Assembly (NCBI RefSeq): GCF_033115175.1 | Contig: NC_084838.1 | Coordinates: 67,486,468-67,550,467 of the forward strand | Source of the DNA: Lepus europaeus | Taxonomy: Eukaryota; Chordata; Mammalia; Lagomorpha; Leporidae | Direction of reading: 5' to 3' | Length of the DNA stretch: 64,000 bases | Shown: piece after piece, positions 11,408-22,345 of the stretch | Numbering within the stretch: position 1 is the stretch's first letter | Layout of the letters: each line of letters begins with the position of its first letter | Notes under the pieces: generated by a model | What the model was told of the DNA's origin: nothing | The model's input: only the letters and a program-made list of their open reading frames with translations | The model's database searches: none | Made by a program: the position numbers and the translations under genes

Positions 11408-11705
11408 AGATCATCATAGCCAGTTAAACTGTTGCTTGTGACACAGTATCCCATAACAGAGTGCCAGTTTGAGTCCTGGTGGCTCAGCTTCCAATTCTGG
11501 TCCCTGCTAATGTGCCTAGGAAGGCAGAAGAAGATGGTCTAAGTAACTTGGCCCCTGCCACCCATTTGGTAGACTTGGATGGAAACCCTTCCTTATGGCT
11601 TCAGCCTAGCCCAGAACTGACAATTTGGTGAAGATCTCTCTCTCTCTCTTTCCTTCTCCTTCTCTGTCACTCTGCCTTTCAAATAAATAAATAAATTTTA
11701 AAAAT
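11408..11705 (+). mobile_element. C-repeat SINE inserted in older SINE
   Basis: Sense CSINE with 'gagtgccagtttgagtcctg', 'aaggcagaagaagatgg', 'cttcagcctagccca', a CT-rich 3' part and an 'aaataaataaataaatttt' tail. The junctions with the older SINE are approximate and the TSD is not clear. Confidence 0.8.
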
Positions 11706-11945
11706 ACCCCTGCTTCCCATATCAGATTACCTGCTTATGATACCCAGCCTTGACTCCTGACTAGAGGTTCTTGCTAATGCACACCCTAGGAAATAGCAGT
11801 GATATGGGAGACTTGGGTTGAATTCATGGCTCCTGGATTTGGCCTCTTATGAGAGTTGTGGGGATTTTGGGGATTGAACTGGTGGATGAGAATTCTCTCC
11901 CTTCTCTCTTCTGTCTCTCTGCCTCTAAAAATTATGCTTTCAAAA
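11706..11945 (+). mobile_element. Old SINE, 3' part (split)
   Basis: Sense old-subtype CSINE ('cttcccatatcagattacct', 'cttgctaatgcacacccta', 'gcctcttatgagagttgtgg', 'gaactggtggatgag'). With 11355-11407 it makes one element, predating the SINE between them. Confidence 0.7.
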
Positions 11946-12287
11946 AATTATATTAAACCACACGATCCTATGGGTTATTCCAGCTATTTGTTATTAGAAT
12001 CCCTTACCTGCTTCAGGGTTGGAGACAGATCATATGTTCTCCTGAGATCTTTTACAGTAAAAGAGTTCTGATTTTAATTATATACAGATAAAAATATCCC
12101 AAAAGTACATCTACTCATAAATATATTATGTGATTACTATGACATGGAAAACATCTCTTAATGATCAAGAAATCAGTTGACTGCTCTTACCCTGACAAAA
12201 ATCACAGTTACCTTCAGACTCTAATGTAAGGGTGACTTTTTCTTCAGGTCAGTATTATGGACACATCATAATATCTATGTCTGTGGG

Positions 12288-12290
<3 letters not shown>
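11946..12290. other. Unassigned sequence
   Basis: No gene or recognisable repeat. Confidence 0.4.

Positions 12291-12341
<51 letters not shown>
12291..12341. repeat. (TA)n microsatellite
   Basis: About 25 uninterrupted TA dinucleotides. It forms the Tyr/Ile repeat of a spurious antisense open frame. It is likely length-polymorphic. Confidence 0.97.
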
Positions 12342-12345
<4 letters not shown>

Positions 12346-13019
12346 TATTGAGTCTAAAACTGTGTTGGGGTGGACTATACCTGTTGACCCATGTTAAACT
12401 TGGAAGAAATGCATTAAATAGATACACCAGTTGCCTTTGGACAGAGTCACTTCCTTTGTGGTATACAATCTCAATGTTATCAGTCAGATTCTTAAGGCTT
12501 TTTAATAGAATCATGCTAATCAAATGAGTGACTTATTCATAGTGAGAAATTATTAAAAAAAACAAGCGCTCAAGAAGTTTGGAATAACTAGGTTAACTAT
12601 TCAGTCTCTTCTACATGGATGCCCAAATCATAGAAGGTTATTATGTGCAGGTATAGAGACAGAGTCAAGGGATCTGGATGATTTTAAGTCATATTAACTT
12701 TGATTCTAGGTAAACAGAGAAAGTACACATTTGTGCTAGCTTAAAAGATTACTCTTCTCTGGATAAGACTAGAGACACATGGTCTTATACATCCTCTCCA
12801 TCTTCCTATTCTCTGTTTTTCACAAAGACAACCACCCATTAGCTACAAGAACATAGCTTTGCCAAGTAGGCAGACAGCAATGTTATTAGTTAGGTTAGCT
12901 CTTTGTGAAATTCTCACATAGTCCTGGGGCAATGGATTGGTCCTCCTAATTAGCAATGACTCCTCAGCAAAGTAGACATATGCCATGTGAGAGTGGGACA
13001 CTTCTGTGGGAGAAACATG
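12342..13019. other. Unassigned sequence, possibly upstream L1
   Basis: No gene seen. The last part (about 12840-13019) may be diverged L1 5' UTR continuing into the next feature, but I could not match it to the L1 at 62.1 kb. Confidence 0.35.
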
Positions 13020-13555
13020 TACCCCATAGCACTCAGGGTATGCCTGAGTCTGGCTGGAAGGATGGACAGGGAGCTGGGTGCTCACATAGAACTGTGAGGT
13101 GCCCCCAGCCTCCCAGAACATTACACACTCTGAGGCTTAGGCTGCCTGGGTAGAATACCCACAGGTGGCTGGCTCTGTAGAGCACCTCTGCCTTTCTGTG
13201 GATGGGATAGATTGGCAGGGCAGAGTGGATACTTGGCGCCCCATGACAGTGGGAGCCTTGAGTGCTGGGACTGTGAAAACACTGTGGATGTGAGGGAGGG
13301 TGCACAGTATAGGTAGGTCTCTGGGCAGTCGCTGTGGGCAGCTCCACATGCTTGGGGCTCCTTGATTGCCTGGGATGGGTCATTGTTGTGGTATCACATT
13401 GGTCATCTTGGAGGAGAGGAGGTGAGGGAAAGATTACTCCAAGAAAGCTGATCAAATCCTCTCCTCTGATTAAGAAAAAGAAAAATAGGAGATCTACTAT
13501 GCCCTACTTGAGTGTCACCTTGGATACTTCCCTCATCCTGGAGCACTGAACAAAA
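13020..13555 (+). mobile_element. L1 5' UTR fragment
   Basis: It aligns by eye with the L1 5' UTR at 62.58-63.03 kb. Shared landmarks in the same order are 'cctgagtctggctgg', 'gggactgtgaaaacactgt', 'ggcagctcca', 'cttggaggagaggag', 'aaaaataggagat' and 'ctggagcactgaac'. It ends abruptly at the 5' edge of the SLC50A1 retrocopy. Confidence 0.75.
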
Positions 13556-14525
13556 CCCCCTACCCACCAGGATACACCTCTGGGGATCCGACTCGGGAGG
13601 GATGGAGGTGGGCAGTGTGGTCGACTTGCTCCTCTCCGGAGCTTGTGTGCTCTTCACCATTGGCGTGTTTCCGACCGGCCTCTCGGACCTCACACACATG
13701 CAGATGACTCGGAGAGTGCACAGCGTCCAGTTCCTGCCCTTTCTCACCACGGATGTCAACAACATGGCTGGCTGAGTTACGGGACCTTGAAGGGAGATGG
13801 GACGTTCATGTTCGTCAACGCCATGGGTGCCGTGCTTCAGACCCTGGATATCTTGGTGTACCTGCACTACTGCCCTCAGAAGCATCCCTGCTGGGGTTCC
13901 TTGTCCTGGGCTATGCCTATTTCTGGCTCCTGGTGCCTGACCCCGAGGCTGGGCTTCCGCAGCTGGGCCTCTTCTGCAGCGTCTCCACCATCAGCATGCA
14001 CCTCTCACCGCTGGCTGACCTGGCCAGGTCATTCAGACTAAATCAACAAAACGACTCTTCTTCTCACTCACAATTGCCACCCTCCTTACCTCTGCCTCCT
14101 GGTCTCTCAATGGGTTTCAACTCCAAGATCCCTACATCACAGTGCCCAACCTTCCAGGAATCCTCACCAGTTTCTGGCTTTTCTGGAAGTATTCACAAGA
14201 GCAAGACAGGAACTATCAGCTCCTGCAAACCTGAAGCAGCTCACCTCACCCCATAATGCCAGCCAGATACCCAAGAGAGCTCTTTGTTGCAGCCAGCCCT
14301 GCTGACCAGCTCCGTGGGTACAGTGGGTTGTGGGGAAACGGCTACTTTGCAGTTAGAGGGCTCAATGAAAGAGCTTTACTGAGACGCTCAGGTGGGACCC
14401 GGGAGATGAATCAAGTTTATTTTTTAAGAGAAATTATCTGTTTTTAATTTTGAGGTTGGGGTGATTTCTTTAGAATGTGCCTTAAAATAAATTGTTCTCC
14501 ACCCCTATCAAAAAAAAAAAAAAAG
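13556..14525 (+). pseudogene. SLC50A1: Processed pseudogene of SLC50A1 (SWEET1 sugar transporter)
   Basis: The parent is a seven-transmembrane sugar efflux transporter (SWEET family, also called RAG1AP1). The relic of the coding region runs from ATG at 13602 to a TGA at 14232-14234. The first 57 codons read in one frame (e.g. 'FLPFLTTDVNN'), then a 1-base loss near 13764 ('aacatggctggctga') creates a stop. The next frame carries 'WLSYGTLKGDG' and 'YLHYCP'. After a small deletion near 13880, the third frame carries 'GYAYFWLLVPDPEAG' and 'LGLFCSVSTISM'. Further damage near 14040 shifts the rest. There are no introns. A 3' UTR with AATAAA (14486-14491) and an A-run (14510-14524) follow, so it is a retrocopy of spliced mRNA. 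It lies between L1 5' UTR and L1 ORF1-like sequence. No functional product is possible from this frame. Confidence 0.93.
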
Positions 14526-14645
14526 AGAGAACTCAAAATGAATGAAATATTAGAAATGAAGAATTTAATAAATCAAATAAGAAATTCAATGTAAAGCCTT
14601 AACAACAGACTCAGTGAGGCAGAAGAAAGAATATCCAAGTTAGAG
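14526..14645 (+). mobile_element. L1 ORF1-like fragment
   Basis: Sense sequence 'actcaaaatgaatgaaatat' to 'gaaagaatatccaagttaga' has the wording of L1 ORF1 coding sequence. It is short and degenerate. With 13020-13555 it suggests the retrocopy sits inside an L1, although the L1 segment expected between them is missing. Confidence 0.65.
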
Positions 14646-14997
14646 ACTGGCACCGTGGCTCAATAGGCTAATCCTCTGCCTTGTGGCGCTGGCACACCGG
14701 GTTCCTGTCCTGGTCGGGGCACTGGATTCTGTCCCGGTTGCCCCTCTTCCAGGCCAGCTCTCTGCTGTGGCCAGGGAGTGCAGTGGAGGATGGCCCAGGT
14801 CCTTGGGCCTTGCACCCCATGGGAGACCAGGAGAAGTACCTGGCTCCTGGCTTCGGATCAGCGCGGTGTGGCAGCCACAGCGCACCAGCCACCAGCAGCC
14901 ATTGGAGGGTGAACCAACGGCAAAAAGGAAGACCTTTCTCTCTGTCTCTCTCTCTCACTGTCCACTCTGCCTGTCAAAAAAAAAAAATAAATAAATA
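14646..14997 (+). mobile_element. Young-type C-repeat SINE (CSINE)
   Basis: Sense young-type CSINE from 'actggcaccgtggctcaata' to 'ctctgcctgtcaaaaaaa' with an A-tail ending 'aataaataaataag'. I cannot see a TSD: L1 ORF1-like sequence lies on the left and L1 3' UTR-like sequence on the right, so a deletion may have removed one side. Confidence 0.93.
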
Positions 14998-15120
14998 AGA
15001 ATGGGAATAGGAGAGGGAGGAAGAAGAAGGGTGGGAGTGTGGGTGGGAGGTCAGGTAGGGTGGGAAGAATCACTGTGTTCTTAAATTTGTATACATAAAA
15101 TGCATGAAGTTTGTAGTTTC
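14998..15120 (+). mobile_element. L1 3' UTR-like fragment
   Basis: Sense G-rich sequence ('gaatgggaataggagaggga', 'gggtgggagtgtgggtggga') followed by 'atgcatgaagtttgtagttt'. From memory this resembles the end of the 3' UTR of one rabbit L1 lineage. It may be the tail of the L1 that begins at 13020. Confidence 0.5.
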
Positions 15121-15212
15121 TAGTGAGAGAAAGAGAGTGAGAGGGGAGGGAGGGAGAGGGGAGGTAGGGAGGGAGGGAGGGAAGAAGGAAGGGAGGAAGG
15201 AAGGAAGAAAAA
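15121..15212. repeat. Purine-rich (GGGA/GGAA)n tract
   Basis: About 90 bp almost free of pyrimidines on the plus strand, built of GAGA, GGGA and GGAA units. It is low-complexity sequence directly after an L1 3' UTR-like end, perhaps grown from its tail. Confidence 0.9.
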
Positions 15213-15902
15213 CAGACTGGATCAGCCTTAATTTGAGTGTCTTGTTTGCAGCACTGATCTCGATCAGTCCTTCCTGATCCTGGCTACTCAGAATCATAGG
15301 GAGGAACAGAAGGTTCCAGGGCTCTACTCAGATCTACTGAAGTGATACATCTGAGGGAAGGATACTCAGAATCTGTCATTTTAAGAAGACTCACAACACT
15401 TTGACATGCACATAGACCTGAGAACTTGTGGTCCAGGTCCAGGCTATAGCTTCAGGAGTCTAGGAGGAAACACAAGGTGGTGACTTACCTGTAAATATTG
15501 ATGTCAGAATAGATTTGACTCTTAATTTTGTCACTTCCTTGTTCTTACAGGTTATAAAAATCTTTCCAAGCCTCACCTTCCTCATATGAAGGTAAATAAT
15601 AGTATCAAACAATGCCAGATACCTCAGTGTCTTAGGTGATGCAGACAAACAGCCTACCATTCTCTTGGGGACATCGAGGGGTTGTAGGCACAGGGTTAGG
15701 AATACAAATCATTAACACCAGCACTGTGATATTCTGGAGCATTAGCCCAGGAGTATGGCATTTACTCTTTCTGGATCCTTCCACTGAACAATATGAGAAC
15801 CATTATATGGTGTCCATATTTCTTCCTGTTAACACAGAGGGACACACAGCCTATGGATGGATTGAGCAATGTCTGACTAAGAGACTGACATCTGAAAACT
15901 AA
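15213..15902. other. Unassigned sequence
   Basis: No gene or recognisable repeat. The 88-codon frame at 15636-15902 runs into the next L1 fragment and lacks support. Confidence 0.4.
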
Positions 15903-16430
15903 CTACATGATCAAAGAGATACATGCTCCACCATGTTTATACCAGCACTGCTCACAATAGTCAACATGTGGAATCAACAAAAGTGTCCATAATCAGATGA
16001 ACAGATAAAGAGAAGTGGTATATATGCACAACAGAATACTAGTCAACCAGAAAAAGAATAAAATCCAATCATTTGCAGCAAAATTGATGAAACGGAAGGA
16101 TACCATATTGCATGAAATAAGTCAGACACAGAAAGACCAATACTGAATTACCCTCATATATGGGAGCTAAAACTAAAAACAAACAGACAAACAAAAACCC
16201 TCAATCTTCATGCAGACTATTGATTACTAGAGGCTATGAAGAATGAGAGGGCTAAAAGGTTTTTAGATAAAAAAGAAGAGGAATCTGGCTATGAATCATT
16301 AGTTGGAACAAGCATATTTATGAGATGTTAATAGAGGACATAGGGTGAGGGGTATACAGGATTCCTTTGTACCACTACCTCATAATTTGTGCTTAGCAAA
16401 TTTAAAATTACAAAGTAAAATATTAAGGAA
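15903..16430 (+). mobile_element. Old L1 ORF2 end plus 3' UTR
   Basis: Sense ancient L1. It has the conserved 3' ORF2 wording ('actgctcacaatagtcaaca', 'gaatcaacaaaagtgtccat', 'gaaataagtcagacacagaa', 'ccctcatatatgggagctaa') followed by an old 3' UTR ending in A-rich sequence. It is much more diverged than the rabbit-type L1 copies. Confidence 0.85.
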
Positions 16431-18214
16431 AAAGGTAACTGCATGAACTACACTTCACTATCAGTTGCACAGGCTATGGAATATAACAGTTTGACATATT
16501 TGCCAATAGCTGTGTTATTAGAGGTGGAACATAATACAGAAAATGAACAGTGCTTCAAGCTTAATTCGAAATCCCTGACATTATTATCTTTCTCTCTAGT
16601 TGGAACCTTGGGAAGCACTTCACTTTTTATTCTTTTTTTTTTTTTTTTGCTAGAAAATCTCTATGAAACCTGCTCAGCAGATTATTAGATATGTGAGCAC
16701 CCCTGTTTAGCTGGTAATGGTAATAGAATTAACTGTAACTAATACATGTAGTATTAGTGAATATAATACCAGTGTAATTCCCTAGCAATCCTTACATTGC
16801 TTCTGTTAAAACTCCATTGGATCCCCACGCACCATCTCACAGGTGTATAAACTATATGCTATTATAAGTACTTGTTTACATAAATGTACTCAGTAAAAAG
16901 GGTGGGTCCTGACCTCATTCCTGCTTTTTTTTCTCATCATCAATCTTGTGTTTTACATATCACAATTCATATTTGTGTAGTGGAATATGAGATGTTTTGG
17001 ACTCATTTATATTCCTAAGGAATTGAAGGAGAAATGTCTCTTGAGAAAGGGTGTGTCCTGTTACTTACTAAGCAGACCCCAGCCACACATCACTTTCATC
17101 ATGGCCATTTGTTAGCAACTGTGTTAACTGTGCCCTGGGTGGTTTTCCTTTTCTTCAACTGCAGTGCAGCTCATCTGTAGAGGCAGCACCTAAAGACGTA
17201 ATCTGAATTTTTACAAAAGTATGTCTAGGTGAGAAATTACTTGAGATCCCAAGACTACATTTCCAGTGACCCAATTTAAGATCAGCAATTAATTAACTAT
17301 GCATAGAAATGTCACTTCAAGAAAAGCCTTTGTCAATATTCTGAAATTTCTTTTATAGATTTGTGATTAACTTCTAATTATAGACTAATTACCCTCTTCA
17401 TTATTCTAGAGGATCTTGTGTGTTGACACAGAATCCATAAACCATGGCAAGGAGACAAGTATGAATGCAATATTCTCCTGTACTGCCTAATATATTTTCT
17501 CTGTTAAGTGAGCAAAGAAAAAAGAGGAAGAAGACAGATCCCATTGTACCCCAACAGCAAAGCTGGCAGCTTGAGAACCCTGGTGTCAAAATGTGCCAGG
17601 ATTTTCAGCAACCAGGAAAATGATTCCCATGAACTTTCCAGTGTAATTTCAGAGAGAAATTTGAGGTGATTGATAAGAAAAAAGTGGGATTTGTTTTAGG
17701 AGCACATCTTTGACATGAATAATTAAAGTATCTGGTTTGTAACTGAGTGTGCATTTGTGACATGGGGAACAGAAATGGAATGACAGTGACCATGTGTATT
17801 TGAGAGTTTGCCAGTGCAAGACAGAGAGAAAATATTTGTTTTCTCAGAAAATGAAATGATGCTTCAACAGAACAGAAGGCAATGTTATCACTACTAAGAG
17901 AAGTATTTGATAATATTTGGTGTCTGCTCTCTGGTTTTCTGCAGGCTACCTTGATAGATCTAATCACACTACAGATATGCTTCCTTTTCTATAGTAAATA
18001 ATGCCTTCATGCCATACTGCTTGTAGGTCACAAGTTTTATTGTCCTATAAATCTGAAAGTCAGATCTTGTTTCATTTAAGTCAATTAGAAAGAAAAAGTT
18101 CCCAGCCAGCTTGTGTTTAACCCAAGAAAGTCAAAGCATTCAACTCCATGGGTCTCATAACACCATATTCCAGTATTGACTGACACAGTGGAATGGAGAG
18201 TCAGGTCCATCCGC
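16431..18214. other. Unassigned sequence
   Basis: No recognisable gene or repeat apart from a T-run at about 16631-16649. The antisense frame at 17605-17967 (120 codons) has no family signature I recognise and no splice or promoter support. Confidence 0.4.
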
Positions 18215-18330
18215 TAGAATGTAAGTTTCCAAGACAGAAGAATTTTCCAGAGTCTAACCTGTGCGATTTTGTATGCTTAATACTCAGTACAGTGTCTTAT
18301 TCACATTAAATACTTAATATTTTTATAATA
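18215..18330 (+). mobile_element. L2 3' end fragment
   Basis: Contains 'agaatgtaagtttccaagac' and 'cttaatactcagtacagtgt', matching the pattern of LINE-2 3' UTR ends. Short and old. Confidence 0.5.
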
Positions 18331-18439
18331 AATATGCTTGTCCTGTTTTTGTGATGTGATGACTCTTCTGAGTTCAGCTTTATAATGGAATAATCTACAA
18401 CAAGAAAAAATGATCTCCTTTGTGTTTTCTCTTATGTAT

Positions 18440-19900
18440 TTTCTCTCACTGCAGCTCAACCAGACATTTCTTCACCTCATTTCTAAAATTTCCAATTTCT
18501 ATCCCAATTTCCAACTACTATCTCTTCAGTCACCACCCTCTACTCATATACTTCCCAGCACAATAAGCCCTTCATCCATCAAGAGCCATAACACACAGAT
18601 TACCCAACTTGGTCGCTGTGAATTGTCTTCTTTCCCTTGCCCCAGATTTCATAGCCATTCATTTCAATTGCTTCCTTACAAAAACATTTTTCAGCCTTCT
18701 CCTTATCTCTACACATTTCACTCTCCTAGCAAAGCTGAAATTTTGGATATCCTCTACCAGCTTCATTTCTGCTCCAAAGATCCTAACCACCACTGAAGGC
18801 AAGTCACACCCCTGAGAGAGGACGAGCTCCACGTTAAATTCATTTGATCACACATGAACATAGCATTCTGCTACAGTCTGCACTTTTTCACATTATGTCC
18901 GCTCCTTAACTCATTGAAATTCACCATGCCTCCATCTCGTTAATGTTATCAGTGATTTCCATGTTGGCCAAGCCCAGAGGTACTTTTGTGTTCATGTCAA
19001 TCCCAATCCTGTGCATTGCTTGACACAGTTGCCATTTCCATCCTGCTCCGGCCCTCCAGACTGCAGCCTACCCCACAATGGGTCATTCTCTCTAGACCAC
19101 TCTTTCTGTTCCCATTGTTTCCTTATCTGATGTCAATGTGGCAGTTCCTCAGGGTTTAATATTGGAGTGTCCAACACATATTTTTTAGATACATCTTAAA
19201 TCATTTTGCTTTAAGTACCATGAGAATGCTAATGAGTTCCACATTCAAGTCCTATGCCTTGAACTCTAGGCTTAAATACATAACCAACTTCCAATATGAT
19301 AGCTCCATTGAATAATTCCCAGACATCCAAAACATCAATGCACAAAATGTAGTTTCTAATCCCTTTGTCAAAATTATTTCCTCCTTACCTCTATCTTCTC
19401 TGTCATTTGGCACTCAAGCCAGGAGGCCCCTATTATTCAATCTATTTGCAAATTCTTTCTTATATTTCCAAATAGATTTATTTCCACCTCTTAGTCTAAG
19501 TCTTTATTAGCAATTATCTACAAAACTCAACAACCAACATCTGCTCTTCCATTCCTAGTCTTGCTCATCGCAAATCCATCCTCCAAATAACTACAAGCAT
19601 AATCTACTAAAAAATTATCAGCTAATTCATTATCTACCTCAAATTTATAACTACTTTCTATTGCATGCAAAATCAAATCAAATATCCCAAGTTTGCCTAC
19701 AAGTTCTTCCATCAGCAAAATCTGGCTATGGCTCCCAAATGCCCCTTACAGTATGCTCTTACTATCTTCTATACACTGTATTATTTTAAATCCTGTAAAT
19801 ACTAAGATTTTGGCTTCCTCAAAGCTTTTGAAAATGTTGTGCCCTTTGGCTAAAATGCTTTCCATTACACCACTTTCTTATTGTCCTCTCTTGTTTTTAT
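18440..19900 (+). mobile_element. Old L2 LINE, ORF2-derived part
   Basis: C/T-rich sense sequence typical of L2 ORF2. Landmarks are 'ccattcctagtcttgctcat' and, toward the end, 'aaatgttgtgccctttggct' and 'aaaatgctttccattacacc' (the first-choice relic of the L2 '...ctttgcac...tggaatgctct' block). The 128-codon open frame at 18410-18796 is a decayed relic. It is interrupted by a SINE and continues at 20216. The 5' boundary is approximate. Confidence 0.6.
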
Positions 19901-19902
19901 TT

Positions 19903-20215
19903 TTAAAGATTTATTTCTTAGAGCAAGGGTAGGGAGAGAGGAGAGATCTTCCATCCATTGGTTTACTTCCTAAATGGCTGTAACAACAAGGGCTAGGTCA
20001 GGCTAAAAATGAGGATCCAGGAACTCCATCTAGATCTCCCATGTGTATGGCAAGAATTCAAGTACATGAACAATTACCCACTGCTTCCCATTTGCTTTAG
20101 CAAAGATTTGATTGGAAACAGAGTAGCCAGGACTCAAATCAATGCTATGATATGTATTGCAGCATCCCAAGCAGTGGCTTAACCCATTGCACTACAATGT
20201 CATCCCATTGTACTT
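19903..20215 (-). mobile_element. Old C-repeat SINE inside L2
   Basis: Antisense CSINE: 'tttttaaagatttatttctt' tail side, 'tccattggtttacttccta', 'agatctcccatgtgtatgg' and 'cagtggcttaacccattgca' at its 5' end. Diverged. It separates two halves of an L2. Confidence 0.85.
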
Positions 20216-20545
20216 GTCCTTTTGGGCAATCTAAACTCCAATATCTGAGATGTTGCCTTAACTATTGGATATAAAGCAACCACCTCCTCTCACCCTCCTA
20301 CCCCAGTATCTCCTCCCTATCTCAGCCCTTTATTCATTTTCTTAGTAACACTGAGCGTAATTTTCAATTCTTTTGACAGAAATTGTAAGTATATTTACTT
20401 ATATTGCATCTATTTTTTCAATTGGAATTCAAATGCATGAGGGAAGGAATTTTGACTTGCTCACCTACCTGCACATGCATTCCTCATAAGAGGATTTAAC
20501 ACATGCAAAGTTCTCAAAATATGTCTCTTGAATTAACAATTAAAT
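20216..20545 (+). mobile_element. L2 LINE 3' end
   Basis: Continuation of the L2 after the SINE: 'agccctttattcattttctt', then 'gaattcaaatgcatgaggga' and a terminal 'taacaattaaataaac'. Together with 18440-19900 it gives about 1.8 kb of L2 sequence, the longest ancient LINE here. Confidence 0.6.
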
Positions 20546-21096
20546 AAACAGCTGAGTATCACTGTTGACTACTACATGTTAAACATGTTTTGGAGAATTA
20601 TTTCAAAAGGAATACAATGGCAAGTCCCCAACTGGGGATTTGGAGTCACAACTTAGAACTCCATCTGACAGTTTTTGTTTGTGACTGAGGGAGAGAAGGA
20701 AGGGGTATGGGTTGGATTGTTGGAAGTGGGTGGAAAAACCATAGCCCTCTCAAGGGAAGCATACATCCTCGAATCTGGAAATACATTACCCAAAGATACG
20801 CTTAAAAAGGATCTGGCTTCTGTAACAAAATCTCCTATTTACGCCAATGGTTCCTTTATACACCTCTCTTTTCCTTTTACTCTTTCTGTGTAAATCTCAA
20901 AGCAGAATCCATAGAAGGAACAATCAGACAGAGTAAACAGACCCACTAAACAATCTGACTGTGGGAAGAGACACAGCAAGAGGAGAAATGAACAACAGGA
21001 GTCACAGAACAGTGATTCAAAAGAAAACCAGCCCCAGTCTGCCACACATTAGATTTCTTCCTTATGAAATTCTGAACTTGAAGGATGCAGTACAGC
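20546..21096. other. Unassigned sequence
   Basis: No recognisable gene. The 72-codon frame near 20675-20893 has no supporting signals. Confidence 0.4.
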
Positions 21097-21098
21097 AT

Positions 21099-21592
21099 AT
21101 GAGAACATTTCAAAAAGTTCATGGAAAGATAGAATTAAAAGATAAGTTTCAGCCGGCACTGTGGCTCACTAGGCTAATCCTCCGCTGCGGTGCTGGCATC
21201 CCGGGTTCTAGACCCGGTTGGGGTGCCGGATTCTGTCCCGGTTGTTCCTCTTCCAGGCCAGCTCTCTGCTGTGGCCAGGGAAGGCAGTGGAGGATGGCCC
21301 AAGTGCTTGGGCCCTGCACCCCATGGGAGACCAGGAGAAGCACCTGGCTCCTGGCTTCAGATCAGCACAGTGCACCAGCCGCAGCGCGCCAGCCGCAGCG
21401 GCCACTTGAGGGGTGAACCAATGGAAAAGGAAGACCTTTCTCTCTGTCTCTCCCTCTCACTGTCCACTCTGCCTGTCAAAACAAACAAACAACAAAAAAA
21501 GATAAGTTTCTTTGTGGTGCAAAAAAAATGAGATTCATGTATAGTTGCTGGATAATATACATTTTCCATAAACTTTTAGAAGGCTTTTCATA
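21099..21592 (-). mobile_element. Short inverted-repeat DNA element split by a SINE
   Basis: Reverse-orientation copy of a short (about 145 bp) AT-rich element with terminal inverted repeats. The left end 'catttcaaaaagttcatgga' pairs with the right end 'ttccataaacttttagaagg'. Other copies are at 48013, 53519 and 54293. It looks like a non-autonomous mariner-type element, but the family name is uncertain. A SINE sits at 21151-21496. Confidence 0.65.
21151..21496 (+). mobile_element. Young-type C-repeat SINE (CSINE)
   Basis: Sense young-type CSINE, 'agccggcactgtggctcact' to 'gcctgtcaaaacaaacaaac'. A perfect 14-bp TSD, aaaagataagtttc, lies at 21137-21150 and 21497-21510. It carries the GC-rich duplication ('gcgcgccagccgcagcgg'). 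Confidence 0.96.
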
Positions 21593-21607
21593 AGGAAAGA
21601 GCATATG

Positions 21608-22080
21608 CTGGTGTATTGATTTCTGCTGGTATAAAAAATTATAATTAACTCATTGACTTAAAGTAATGCACACTTATTATGTATAGTTGTAGAGATCAGA
21701 GATCCAAAAGTGGTCCCACTGGACTGAACTCAAAGCTTTGCAGAGTCATGCTCCTTCTAACTATCCTGGGGAAGGATTTGCTCCTTAAGTTTTTCAAAAT
21801 TCTAGAAGCTGCTTAATTTCCTTTAGTCATGAGTACATCACTTTGACCTTGGCTTCTGCTGTCACAGCCCCTTCTGACTGTGACCCTCCTGCCTGCTCTC
21901 ACAAGGATCATTGTCATTACTTCAACTCTACTAAGATAATCGAAGACCACCTCCCTGTCTGAAGGGCCTTACATTAATTATATCTGAAAAGGACCTTTTG
22001 CCATGTAAAATAACACATTCACAGGTTCTGAAAATTAGGACATGTGTATTTTGGAAAACCACTCTTCCTCCCATCACAAC
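21608..22080 (+). mobile_element. MaLR/MLT1-like LTR
   Basis: Sense LTR: 'gtgtattgatttctgctggt' at the start, 'cttctgctgtcacagcccct' in the middle, then 'attcacaggttctgaaaatt' and 'ttttggaaaaccactcttcc' at the end. This layout is typical of old MLT1-group solo LTRs. No coding sequence. Confidence 0.65.
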
Positions 22081-22089
22081 TAGGTTCCA

Positions 22090-22345
22090 ATTTTAGTTTG
22101 CCACTTGGGTGCTACTCTGTGCCAGGCACTATGCCAAGCACTTCGCAGATGATTTCATTTAATCCTCACAAATTCCCTGAAGTATGAGTACTCTTGTGTG
22201 CCTTTTATGTATGAGGCACCTGCAGCTTAGTAATATAAAGCCACTTAGTCTACTGGTTCCAAGTTGGTAACTCTGGTATAGCAGACATGGAAACCCATGT
22301 CTGCTTAGTGCCAAAGCCCACATACCTGACCACTGTATTAGCCAA
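22090..22345 (-). mobile_element. MIR SINE
   Basis: Antisense MIR: 'ctgtgccaggcactatgcca', 'tcatttaatcctcacaaatt', and the tRNA-related end near 'ctgaccactgta'. Ancient mammalian SINE, directly beside the LTR. Confidence 0.8.

Noticed and set aside
12275..12523. Antisense frame with alternating Tyr and Ile
   Set aside because: It is translation of the (TA)n microsatellite.
13403..13885. 160-codon antisense frame across the SLC50A1 copy
   Set aside because: It is the shadow strand of an L1 fragment and a processed pseudogene.
17605..17967. 120-codon antisense frame
   Set aside because: No family signature or splice signals; judged to be chance.
18410..18796. 128-codon sense frame in C/T-rich DNA
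   Set aside because: It overlaps the decayed L2 and reflects its composition; no intact L2 enzyme motifs are visible.
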